DNA of 64,000 bases from Megasphaera vaginalis (ex Bordigoni et al. 2020). Lineage in GTDB: Bacteria; Bacillota; Negativicutes; Veillonellales; Megasphaeraceae. A program made the translations under genes and the position numbers. Shown here one piece after another: positions 24,577 through 32,711 of this stretch (its first letter is position 1; every line of letters begins with the position of its first letter). The notes below the pieces were generated by a model. That model ran no database searches. It was not told the origin of the DNA and saw nothing but the letters and a program-made list of their open reading frames with translations. Where the stretch lies: contig NZ_OEQB01000005.1 in assembly GCF_900240295.1 (NCBI RefSeq), positions 150,086 to 214,085 on the forward strand, written 5' to 3'.

Positions 24577-25341
24577 TTATTGCGGGTACACATAGCCCGG
24601 TACCCTTTTGGCCGGCACAATTTTTTCCACTTGAATCGTCGGCTGCGGCCTGCTATGGTATGTCCGGCTCGTAACCGTTCCTTTGACGGCGACCCACTGA
24701 TTTTCAGGCCAACGTTTATTGCCCGTGTACAGGCAATCCAACCCAAACGGCGACAGGTCGTTGACACAGCAGAACATGAGATACCGGGCCAGAACGAAAC
24801 TGTTGTCTTTAAGACGACCGTCAGAGTAGGAAACGAATCCGATCATATAGATATCATAGCCTTCATAGGCCTTGATATCCTTCGTCAACGTGAGAATGAC
24901 GGAATAATAATTTGCCGTCGTTAAGATGATCCGCTTGCCCTCGTTGTCGATGCCGCTACCGTGATCGGCATCAAAATCAATCCCGTAGGGCTTCTCCGCC
25001 ACGTCGTCCGCCGTCTCCGCGGCAGCCGCGCTTACGGCGCCGATACCAGGCGAATACGCCGTACCCAGCAACAGGGGACCGGCGAAAAGGAGTACGGGAA
25101 TAAGCAGCGTCAGACAATGACCATAGGAAAAACGATAAACGGGCCGGCCCATCTGTCTCAACGATACGCCCCCCCAGACGGTCATGACGGCCGCCATCAG
25201 GCACAGACAGGGGAAGAGGCGCGGCGCGACAAAGGAAAGGTAGCGTCCCGTTGCCAGCATGGCCGCCGTTACGCCGCCGGCCGCCAGAAAGCTGACGCCT
25301 TCCAGCAGCGCCTGTAAGTTGACCGATGTATAGCGTATCAA
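24577..25341 (-). CDS. TIGR03943-family permease-associated protein
   Basis: About 254 residues. Two to four hydrophobic segments in the first half (LLEGVSFLAAGGVTAAMLAT, ALFAGPLLLGTAY-like) anchor it. The soluble C-terminal half has YDIYMIGFVSYSDGRL, DLSPFGLDC and WVAVKGTVTS, typical of the TIGR03943 family that is always found with a DUF318 permease. I place the start at TTG 25341, whose TTGA overlaps the stop of the preceding gene and has GGGGAGG upstream. An ATG at 25377 would also keep frame. The pair with the DUF318 permease is thought to move a metal or oxyanion, and COG0523 next door points to zinc. Confidence 0.75.
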   Translation of the reverse strand: MIRYTSVNLQALLEGVSFLAAGGVTAAMLATGRYLSFVAPRLFPCLCLMAAVMTVWGGVSLRQMGRPVYRFSYGHCLTLLIPVLLFAGPLLLGTAYSPGIGAVSAAAAETADDVAEKPYGIDFDADHGSGIDNEGKRIILTTANYYSVILTLTKDIKAYEGYDIYMIGFVSYSDGRLKDNSFVLARYLMFCCVNDLSPFGLDCLYTGNKRWPENQWVAVKGTVTSRTYHSRPQPTIQVEKIVPAKRVPGYVYPQ

Positions 25342-26903
25342 AGGGATCCGCCTCCCCATAAAAGCGCATAAAGCCAAGCCATAACAAAAGAAACAAAAAT
25401 GATCGTCGCCGTCAGCCTGTAGACGAAGGCTTTCGGAAAGAGCGCTGAAAGGATGAGAAAGTTCTTCACATCCAACATGGGTCCCATGATCAGGAATCCC
25501 ATGACCGCCGGCAGCGGCACACGGGTACTCAGGTTGCGGGCAATCATCGCGTCTGACGTCGAACAGAGGGACAAGAGAAAGGCCAATGCCAAAAGCAGCA
25601 CAATCGCCACCGGCACATGTTCCTGCAAGTCGTAGAGGAAAAAAGCCCCTTCGCCGTATACCTGAAACAGCGACGACAAGACGGTGCCGATAAGCAAATA
25701 CGGCGCCATGCGGAAAAAGTCGCTCCGCGCGTGAAGCAGAAACTGCATGCCCTTGCCGTATGGCGCGCCGGAAGTCGCGTCAAAGCCGCAAAATTCCAGC
25801 GGAACCTGCTGCCGGAAATCCTCCCGCTCCAAGCCTTTGTAGCCGAGAAAAGAGAGACTGACGGTGACGGCCGCAACCGTTCCGAGGACGAGCCGGGCCA
25901 GGACGACGCTGTTTACGCCCATAAATGCATAGTACGTCGATAAAATGACGATCGGATTGAGCAGCGGCCCTGCCAGCATAAAAAGCATGGCCGTCGGCAC
26001 CGGCACCTTGCGGCTCACGAGTCCGCGAAAAACAGGAATGGCCGCACAGTCACAGACGGGAAAGAGAACTGCGCCAACCAATGCGCTGACCATGCCCTGC
26101 AAGAGATTTCCTCTTAAAAAGGTTTCGATGAAAGAGGCCGACAAAAAGAGCTGCAAGGCCGATGAACACAGAATTCCCAGCACGAGAAACGGCAGTCCTT
26201 GAAGCAGCGTCGCCATAGAATACGTCAAAACCGTATTGAGCGAATCGTAATCAGGATCGCCGGCTGTCGCAAAAAAGCCGTAGAGACCGGCAAGACAGAG
26301 AAAAAGCACGAAAAACCGGACCAGCGATGTCTTCCTCACAGGCCGGCAAAGTCGGTTCGTCCGCTGCGCCGACGACAACTCTCCGAAACATGTTATCCCT
26401 ATATCGGGACGCAGGGTTTTTACAATATGCCCGGCAGCATGCACCGTTTCCCCCTCCGTCAGCGCCGGCGGCTCGAACATAACGACTTTATCGGCATTGC
26501 GAAGCTGACTGACAACGGCAGTACCGGTCTTGCCCAATCGGTGCAGGCAAAATGCCGCCGTCGTAACGAAAAAAACGGTCTTTATCTCGATGAGATTCCG
26601 CAGATCACGATGAAAAAAGAGCGCCTCCGCCAGGCGGAAAGGCACCATGCCGTTCCACTCTACCCAAAGCTCGCCGACAGGATGTTCTCGCAAATAACGG
26701 CGCAGCAAATAAGCGATGCCGCGTATATTTCCGTCAGCCGCCAACGGTACGGTCAGCACATGATCGCAAGCCGGCGCCGTCATTCCCTCTTCCATCAAAA
26801 CGACACCGGCCGTCGTCTCGCGCCACGGTAAAACGTGATTGATGAAACGCGTCTTACCGGTACTGAGAAAACCGGTAACAATATACACGGGAATTCGTTT
26901 CAT
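25338..26903 (-). CDS. Degenerate COG0523 GTPase domain fused to a DUF318 permease
   Basis: 521 residues. Residues 1-190 resemble a CobW/COG0523 GTPase: Walker A is retained as YIVTGFLSTGKTRFINH, but the metal-binding CxCC is gone and no NKxD motif is seen. Residues 200-521 are a DUF318 (ArsP_1/YcgR-like) permease with about eight spans and the paired VLFPVCDCAAIPVFRGL and SLCSTSDAMIARN loops. DUF318 permeases work with TIGR03943 proteins. The GTPase head may gate the permease or be a relic. The gene starts one base after the COG0523 stop, with GGGAGGC upstream, so translation is coupled. Confidence 0.8.
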   Translation of the reverse strand: MKRIPVYIVTGFLSTGKTRFINHVLPWRETTAGVVLMEEGMTAPACDHVLTVPLAADGNIRGIAYLLRRYLREHPVGELWVEWNGMVPFRLAEALFFHRDLRNLIEIKTVFFVTTAAFCLHRLGKTGTAVVSQLRNADKVVMFEPPALTEGETVHAAGHIVKTLRPDIGITCFGELSSAQRTNRLCRPVRKTSLVRFFVLFLCLAGLYGFFATAGDPDYDSLNTVLTYSMATLLQGLPFLVLGILCSSALQLFLSASFIETFLRGNLLQGMVSALVGAVLFPVCDCAAIPVFRGLVSRKVPVPTAMLFMLAGPLLNPIVILSTYYAFMGVNSVVLARLVLGTVAAVTVSLSFLGYKGLEREDFRQQVPLEFCGFDATSGAPYGKGMQFLLHARSDFFRMAPYLLIGTVLSSLFQVYGEGAFFLYDLQEHVPVAIVLLLALAFLLSLCSTSDAMIARNLSTRVPLPAVMGFLIMGPMLDVKNFLILSALFPKAFVYRLTATIIFVSFVMAWLYALLWGGGSL

Positions 26904-26904
26904 C

Positions 26905-27945
26905 TTACGCCTCCCACAACGCTTTGAGGGCTCCCTCCTGTAAATGGGAGCCGATGATCGTCAACGTCGACGGCTCCAGCGTCGTTTCGTCCAAACGGAC
27001 GGGGCCGCCGCTGTATTGAAGGATCACGGCGCCTGACGGCACGGCCGCCACCCCTTTCAGCCGCAAGACCGTACCGTAAGCGCCGTCGAGCGTGACTGCT
27101 GCCAGCTCTTTCCAATCATCTACCGGGCGCTGCCGGGAAACGTCGACAGTAACAGCCGTAAAAACATCGGCGGCACCGTGGTGATGATGATCATGGCCGT
27201 GGTGATCGTGATCATGGTGGTCGTGGTCATGGTGGTCGTGGTGATCGTGGCCGTGGTGATCGTGGCCGTGATCATGGTGATCGTGACTGCCGTCGTGTGT
27301 CTGTTCCAACCGGCCATGTCCGTCCGAATCGGGTGCGACGACGCCGTCAGCCGTCTTTCGCCGCGTCAAAAGCAACTCCCTCAGATTCAACTCGCTCCAA
27401 GGCTGCGTATAAACCGGCGCCACCGAATTCAGTTCGCCAATTGCCGCCAGCGTCCTTTCCGTCCGCTTTTTATCTTCATCGGTATGACTGATAAAAATTG
27501 CATCGCCGTTGACGATCTGATCGGTAAAAAATTCCCCGAAATTCCGCAGATAAAGCAAGCTCTGCTGCCCGTCGGCAATCGTAACGGCGCGGACGAGGAG
27601 CAATTTGTCCCTCAGTTCCTCGCTGTCGCAAATAGCTATAATATCAGAAAGCTTGGCAACGCCGGACGGTTCGATGATGATCAGGTCGACATCGGCCTTG
27701 CAGAGCACCTGCCGCAGCGAGCTGCGAAAATCGCCGGCAAGACTGCAGCAAATACAGCCCGACGTCAGCTCCTGTATGCGAATACCGTCATTGGCCAATA
27801 CTGCGGCATCGAAATTAACGGTACCGAAATCGTTTTCAATGACCATAATCCGTTCCGTATTGCCGAATTCCGTTAAAAGCTGCCGGATAAATGTTGTTTT
27901 TCCCGTTCCTAAAAAGCCGGAAATGATAATTACTGGTATTTTCAT
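26905..27945 (-). CDS. COG0523 metallochaperone GTPase with long His-rich insert
   Basis: 346 residues, cytoplasmic. Seen: Walker A IIISGFLGTGKTTFIRQLL, the metal-binding CxCC in ELTSGCICCSL at about residue 63-66, IIIEPSGVAKLSDI, and a C-terminal CobW_C domain. Between the domains (about residues 220-260) is a run of HDHH-type repeats, over 25 histidines, encoded by a low-complexity GTG/GAT repeat. Such tracts bind zinc or nickel. GTPases of this family deliver metals, often zinc. It leads the operon with the fused permease and TIGR03943 gene. I infer zinc handling but see no Zur box. Confidence 0.9.
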   Translation of the reverse strand: MKIPVIIISGFLGTGKTTFIRQLLTEFGNTERIMVIENDFGTVNFDAAVLANDGIRIQELTSGCICCSLAGDFRSSLRQVLCKADVDLIIIEPSGVAKLSDIIAICDSEELRDKLLLVRAVTIADGQQSLLYLRNFGEFFTDQIVNGDAIFISHTDEDKKRTERTLAAIGELNSVAPVYTQPWSELNLRELLLTRRKTADGVVAPDSDGHGRLEQTHDGSHDHHDHGHDHHGHDHHDHHDHDHHDHDHHGHDHHHHGAADVFTAVTVDVSRQRPVDDWKELAAVTLDGAYGTVLRLKGVAAVPSGAVILQYSGGPVRLDETTLEPSTLTIIGSHLQEGALKALWEA

Positions 27946-28165
27946 TCCTTATTTCTCCTTTATAATATCTTCCAATCACTACATGATAGCAGTATTTAAA
28001 CGGATTTTAAAGAGGTGAAAAATTAAATTTATTTTAATAATTTATCTCATTTATATGTTTCTTTATTCATTTGTTTGCTCCAGAAAAAGGACTTTACCGC
28101 TTTACAGCCAATTATATTAAGTAAGAACAGTTGACCCGTTTTATTTTCGCAGCGGAGGTGACGCA

Positions 28166-29704
28166 ATGAGTACCTATATAAAAGAACTTTCCAGAAAGGA
28201 GAAAAAAAGTCTGGCCGTATTGGGAGAAGAATTGGCCGTCTTACAGCGCAGCATTATCGCCGAAAAGGGATCGGTCTGCATCCTCATCGACGGCTGGGAA
28301 AATTCCGGCAAAGGCGAAGTGATCTCGCGATTGACGCAGGAATTGGATCCTCGGTATTATGAAGTCGTGGAGATGCCTTCTCACTGGGAAGCCAAACACA
28401 GCCACCGGCTTTTCCGTTCGTTCTGGGCCGCCCTGCCGCGCAAGGGACATATTACCATCTTCGACCGCTCTATTTACAACGGCATTCTCCACAATCCGGA
28501 GATTTCCGAAAAAACGCTGGACGGACGGCTCGAAGACTTGACGGCTTTTATTCGCATGCTTACCGATGACGGCATGATCGTGATCAAGCTGTTTCTCCAA
28601 ATCAGTCACGACGAACAGAAAAATCGGATCCGCGCCATTGAAAAGACGGAATTTAAAAAAGAAATCCTGTCGACGCTGGATTATGACCAGGAAAAGCGAT
28701 ACGCCGACTTCGCCGATCACTTCGCCGAAATTATCAGCCGCACAAACCGCCTTTACAGCCAATGGCACATGATTGCGATGGATGATATGAAAGACGGCTG
28801 CCGCGCAGCCATGTCCATCGTCAAAGACGAGCTGACAGCCGGCCTTGACGCCTTCCGCAGCCTGCAGGCGCTGAATGCCGCATCGCGGGAAGAAAAAACG
28901 ACGGCCGAAATCGCGTCCTATCCCAGCGCCTTCCCAGCGAACCTGACGCTGGAAGTTGCAGAACAGGACTACCGGCAACGCTTGAAAGAGCTGCAGGAAA
29001 AAGCCCGTCGTCTTGCATATATGATGTATATTTGCCATATCCCGACGATCTGTGTCTTTGAAGGCATGGACGCCGCCGGCAAAGGCGGCAGCATCAAACG
29101 GCTGACAAAGGAAATCGATCCGCGCAGCTATACGATCGCTACCACGGCGGCGCCGACGGCGGAAGAATTAAGTTTTCACTATCTGCGGCGCTTCATGACG
29201 AAAATACCGGAACCGGGAAAAATCACGATATTTGACCGTTCCTGGTACGGCCGCGTCATGGTCGAACGCGTGGAAAGGCTGGCCGCTCCCCGCGAATGGC
29301 GGCGCGCCTACGAAGAGATCAACGCCATGGAACGGTTCTTAAAGCACATTGGCGTCAACTTTATGAAATTTTTCCTGGTTATCGATAGCGAAGAGCAGCT
29401 GCGCCGCTTCAACGATCGGCAAAATACACCGGAAAAGCAATGGAAAATCACCGACGAAGATTGGCGCAATCGCGATAAATGGGATCTGTACAACGATGCT
29501 TATCAGGAAATGTTTTACCGCACATCGACATCGACGGCGCCGTGGATAATCGTAGAGGGAAACGTCAAATACCATGCCCGTCTGAAAGTTCTCCATACCT
29601 TTGTCACGCAAAGCGAACGGAAACTGCGCAGCTACGAAGAAAACCATGCGAAAGAGTTTAACTGGAAAAATCTCTGGAACGAATATGAAACGATCGGCAC
29701 GTAA
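28166..29704 (+). CDS. pap: Polyphosphate:AMP phosphotransferase (two-domain PPK2 class II)
   Basis: 512 residues made of two tandem PPK2 domains, the class II layout that phosphorylates AMP to ADP from polyphosphate. The N-terminal domain has a weak P-loop (LIDGWENSGKGEVISRL). The C-terminal one is canonical: FEGMDAAGKGGSIKRLTKEI, then TIFDRSWYGRVMVERVE as the lid. In this class only the second domain is catalytic. GGAGGTGACGCA precedes the ATG. It is a single gene with its own terminator. It would let the cell recycle AMP under energy limitation. Confidence 0.9.
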   Translation: MSTYIKELSRKEKKSLAVLGEELAVLQRSIIAEKGSVCILIDGWENSGKGEVISRLTQELDPRYYEVVEMPSHWEAKHSHRLFRSFWAALPRKGHITIFDRSIYNGILHNPEISEKTLDGRLEDLTAFIRMLTDDGMIVIKLFLQISHDEQKNRIRAIEKTEFKKEILSTLDYDQEKRYADFADHFAEIISRTNRLYSQWHMIAMDDMKDGCRAAMSIVKDELTAGLDAFRSLQALNAASREEKTTAEIASYPSAFPANLTLEVAEQDYRQRLKELQEKARRLAYMMYICHIPTICVFEGMDAAGKGGSIKRLTKEIDPRSYTIATTAAPTAEELSFHYLRRFMTKIPEPGKITIFDRSWYGRVMVERVERLAAPREWRRAYEEINAMERFLKHIGVNFMKFFLVIDSEEQLRRFNDRQNTPEKQWKITDEDWRNRDKWDLYNDAYQEMFYRTSTSTAPWIIVEGNVKYHARLKVLHTFVTQSERKLRSYEENHAKEFNWKNLWNEYETIGT

Positions 29705-29729
29705 GACCGCCATTATCGGTAACAACCGC

Positions 29730-29765
29730 AACGAAGGGGCTTCCGAAAACGGGAGCCCCTTCGTT
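29730..29765 (+). terminator. Terminator of pap
   Basis: A 15-bp stem, AACGAAGGGGCTTCC with GGGAGCCCCTTCGTT (one G-T pair). It lies 26 bases past the stop. Confidence 0.8.
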
Positions 29766-29865
29766 ATCTTTGCCGGTCATGCGCGCACTCGTCTCGCTGT
29801 CTAGCCGTCTTGTGCCGGCACGACGCCTCTATCGCCTCGCGACGCCGTAACCGGCGATGCAGATA

Positions 29866-31080
29866 CTACGCTTTTTCCGCGCCCTTCTGCTGTATTTTCT
29901 CTTTCAAATCGATGCGCTTCGTCTTCTCCTTTACGGTATCGTTAACCGGGGCTTTGACCGTTTCCTTTACCGGCATTTTATCGCGGACCTTACCGGCCTC
30001 TTGCCCGGCTGCCGGCGCCGGCGACACCGCCTCCTTGATCGACATCAGGGAATAGGTCAATTCCGGCGTCAATCCGCCGTCAAGATGGAACATGCATTTG
30101 GCATCAGCCGCTTCGACATAAACGACATCGCTGTGCACGCTCCCCGGCACTGCGGCATAAGGGCCCGTCAACATCTTCTCAGCAGCGTTCCAGGTTAAAT
30201 TGGCCCGCAGAGCTGTCGCAACGGCAACGGCCGGCAAATAGACCTTGCCGTTCTTGCCCAAAGCGCGAAGCGGCAGCTTCCGGCCGTTCACCAAAAGATC
30301 ATAGGCTTTAGCAACATACGTCGGCTTGCCGTCGGAAGCGGCGATTTTCGCCTGAATAGCTTCAGCCGATTCGAAATTATCCACACCGTAGCCGGCTAAC
30401 GCCTTTTTCACGGCCTCCACCTCCAATGGCTGCCGCTCGTAACCGTCGGGGTAAATGTAATAAGACACCGTATGATCAGGCGCGCTGTCAATGACGATGC
30501 GATCATAAAAAATTTCTACCGGCGTCCCTACCGGCGTGTGGTCGTACAGGTCTTCTATATCCTTTTCCAGGAGACGAATACAGCCGTTAGATACGTAGCC
30601 GCCAATGGACTCCGGCCGATTAGTCCCGTGAATCCCGTAATTTCCGTGTATTCCCATCCAGCGGTACCCCAGGGGGTTTGTCGGCCCCGATTCAATCTCC
30701 GTCCGGCTGTCGGGATCAATCCATGTCGGATTCACTTCTTTCACCTGCACGGAATAATACCCGATCGGCGTAGGCGTCGCATACTTGCCGACGCCTACGG
30801 GATACATGCGAATCTTCACCTTCCCCTCATAAAGCGTTAACATCCGACTTGCCAGATTCAGGACTATCTTCTTTTCCTGCGACTGCTTCCGCACCGTTGC
30901 CGGCGCAGTCGCAGGATTATCGGCATGAATGGAAACACTGGCAACAGGTGCAGCTTTCGCCGCTGGCGCAACCGTCGCCGCCGGCGTTGCAGCCACAGCC
31001 GTTCCGACAGTCAATGCGGCCAGAGCGGCAATCAAAAAACTGCGGCGCCGGGCAAAAAGGGATCGTTTTCTCCTATTCAT
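29866..31080 (-). CDS. L,D-transpeptidase (YkuD) with C-terminal Lys-rich tail
   Basis: 404 residues, exported: RRSFLIAALAALTVGTAVAA is a signal peptide. The YkuD domain spans about residues 75-200, with MGIHGNYGIHGTNRPESIG and SNGCIRLLEKD, which hold the catalytic His and Cys of the HxnSxGCxR type. These enzymes make 3-3 cross-links or anchor proteins to peptidoglycan. A second domain (about 270-350) with LLVNGRKLPLRAL resembles copper-amine-oxidase N-type or stalk folds. The tail is rich in Lys and Glu. Start at ATG 31080, with GGAG 8 bases upstream; the TTG two codons earlier is less likely. Confidence 0.9.
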   Translation of the reverse strand: MNRRKRSLFARRRSFLIAALAALTVGTAVAATPAATVAPAAKAAPVASVSIHADNPATAPATVRKQSQEKKIVLNLASRMLTLYEGKVKIRMYPVGVGKYATPTPIGYYSVQVKEVNPTWIDPDSRTEIESGPTNPLGYRWMGIHGNYGIHGTNRPESIGGYVSNGCIRLLEKDIEDLYDHTPVGTPVEIFYDRIVIDSAPDHTVSYYIYPDGYERQPLEVEAVKKALAGYGVDNFESAEAIQAKIAASDGKPTYVAKAYDLLVNGRKLPLRALGKNGKVYLPAVAVATALRANLTWNAAEKMLTGPYAAVPGSVHSDVVYVEAADAKCMFHLDGGLTPELTYSLMSIKEAVSPAPAAGQEAGKVRDKMPVKETVKAPVNDTVKEKTKRIDLKEKIQQKGAEKA

Positions 31081-31186
31081 TTTCAATCTCCAACTCTGAT
31101 AGTAAACTGTTTATCATCGATAATATAAATCTAACGGTACGGCAACGAAAAAGCTGCCGTCACGCGCTTCTCCAAAGGTATCGTTT

Positions 31187-32146
31187 TTAATGCGGCAACG
31201 CTTCGGCGCGGTCGAGGAAACTGCGCAAAACATCGCAGGAATCATGAAATTGCCGCTGTTCCGACTCCGTCAATTCCATTTCCAAAACGCCTTCCATGCC
31301 GTTTTTGCCGATAATGCAGGGAACGCCGGCGGCGACATTGCGTTCTCCGTATTCGCCATCCAACGCCGTCGAACAAGGCCAAACCAACTTCTGATCCTGG
31401 AATATCGCCGTAATCAACATACAGGCCACGTTGGCAATGCCGAATTCCGTGCACCCCTTACCATCTACTTCCACATCACCGGCCTGTTTTACGGAACGCT
31501 GCAACGCGTCGAGCGTCGTCGCTGCCAACGCCGCCCGTTCTTTCCGCAGCTCCAAATACGATTTGCCGTTGATCAAGACGCGAGACCATACGACAAAGCT
31601 CGAGTTGCCATGTTCGCCCATGCAAAATCCCTGAATCGAACGGCGGGAGACCCCGGTTTCCCCGGCAATGACCCGCAGCAGCCGGTACGTTTCCAAACTC
31701 GTACCGGTGCAAAAACACCGATTCCGCTGCCAGCCCATGCGCCGACGAATATACTCGCAAATAATATCGGCAGGGTTGGAAATGCTGACCATGATCCCCC
31801 GGAAATCAACCTTTTTTAACTCGCCGATAACGTCATTGGCCATACGAATGGAGTCATCAAACATATCCAGCCGTGTCTCACCGGGACGGCGGCTTCTGCC
31901 GAAAGCCATAACCAGCACATCGGCATCTTGAAGCTCGCCGTATTCGCCGGCGCGGACCTGCGTGTCGCGGCCGCAAAGGCTGCCGCTGACAGCATCATCC
32001 AGGTCAAGAGCCTGTCCAAATGCCTTTTCCCGATCCTTATCAATCAACACGATATCATTAGCCTGGCCTGCCTGGAGCAGAGCCAGCGCCACATGGGAAC
32101 CGACGTGCCCGGCCCCTATAATCACCACTTTACGTGTCTGCATCAT
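31187..32146 (-). CDS. Lactate/malate dehydrogenase family enzyme with Arg at the specificity position
   Basis: 319 residues, full length for LDH. Seen: VVIIGAGHVGSHVALALL for NAD, MVSISNPADIICEY, and MGEHGNSSFVVWS with the catalytic histidine. In the mobile loop, GRSRRPGETRLDMF aligns to the lactate enzyme GANQKPGETRLDL. So the residue that is Gln102 in lactate dehydrogenases is Arg here, as in malate dehydrogenases. The GETR part is lactate-like. The substrate is therefore uncertain: malate/oxaloacetate or another 2-hydroxy diacid. GAGGAGG lies before ATG 32146; ATG 32143 is equally possible. A single gene, divergent from cupin-hcp. Confidence 0.85.
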   Translation of the reverse strand: MMQTRKVVIIGAGHVGSHVALALLQAGQANDIVLIDKDREKAFGQALDLDDAVSGSLCGRDTQVRAGEYGELQDADVLVMAFGRSRRPGETRLDMFDDSIRMANDVIGELKKVDFRGIMVSISNPADIICEYIRRRMGWQRNRCFCTGTSLETYRLLRVIAGETGVSRRSIQGFCMGEHGNSSFVVWSRVLINGKSYLELRKERAALAATTLDALQRSVKQAGDVEVDGKGCTEFGIANVACMLITAIFQDQKLVWPCSTALDGEYGERNVAAGVPCIIGKNGMEGVLEMELTESEQRQFHDSCDVLRSFLDRAEALPH

Positions 32147-32242
32147 TACAAATCCTCCTCTTAATTATCATTCTGATTTTATTATAACATAACCGGCTGC
32201 CGAAACAGAGGTGATGCAAAAGATCGTAAAAAAGATTTTACC

Positions 32243-32256
32243 GTTGTATATACAAC
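32243..32256. promoter_or_regulatory. Palindrome GTTGTATATACAAC upstream of cupin-hcp
   Basis: A perfect 14-bp palindrome. Its centre is 41.5 bases from the start point predicted from the TATACT at 32279-32284, the class II activator position for CRP/FNR-type proteins. In other bacteria HcpR-type proteins of that family control hcp. The regulator is not in the window. Confidence 0.55.
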
Positions 32257-32278
32257 AGACGGGTTCGACAATTCACCG

Positions 32279-32284
32279 TATACT
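32279..32284 (+). promoter_or_regulatory. -10 box of cupin-hcp promoter
   Basis: TATACT, with no good -35 hexamer 17 bases upstream, as expected for an activator-dependent promoter with the palindrome at 32243. Confidence 0.45.
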
Positions 32285-32336
32285 GAAGAAGTAAAACGAC
32301 GAAAGTTTACGAAATTTCCAGTAAGGAGGGTTTTCT

Positions 32337-32693
32337 ATGGCAGAAGTGCAGATCAAGAATATGGAGCACAAAAAAGTTCTGGCCTTGGCCAGTCTTGTAA
32401 CCGTCGTGCCGGGACAAGTCGTCAGCCGGACGCTGGCGCAGAATGACGCCGTCAGCCTGACGCTCTTCGCCTTTTCCAAAGGAGAAGAAATCAGCACGCA
32501 CGAATCAAAAGGCGACGCCCTGGTCACCGTTCTTGAAGGGACTGGAAAAATAACGATCAGCGGTGTAGACTATACAGTAGAAAGCGGTCAGTCTCTGGTC
32601 ATGCCGGCAGAACAGCCTCACGCCGTTTTTGCCTTAAATGACTTCAAGATGCTTCTTACTGTCGTCTTTCCTCATAAACAGGAAATTAATTAA
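32337..32693 (+). CDS. Small cupin-domain protein
   Basis: 118 residues, one cupin barrel. Seen: KGEEISTHESKGDALVTVLE, with His and Glu ligands, and VESGQSLVMPAEQPHAVFAL with the later His. No catalytic domain is attached. AAGGAGGG precedes ATG 32337. It is 18 bases before hcp and so is co-transcribed with it. Cupins of this type often accompany hcp in anaerobes; the role is unknown. Confidence 0.85.
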   Translation: MAEVQIKNMEHKKVLALASLVTVVPGQVVSRTLAQNDAVSLTLFAFSKGEEISTHESKGDALVTVLEGTGKITISGVDYTVESGQSLVMPAEQPHAVFALNDFKMLLTVVFPHKQEIN

Positions 32694-32711
32694 AGCTTAG
32701 GAGGTATTTTC

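Noticed and set aside
26199..26831. 210-residue plus ORF
   Set aside because: Antisense shadow of the COG0523/DUF318 fusion gene.
27178..27876. 232-residue plus ORF with Val/Met repeats, or a possible CRISPR-like repeat
   Set aside because: It is the antisense of the His-rich codons of the COG0523 gene. The short units have no spacers.
28241..29038. 265-residue minus ORF
   Set aside because: Antisense shadow of the PPK2-type gene.
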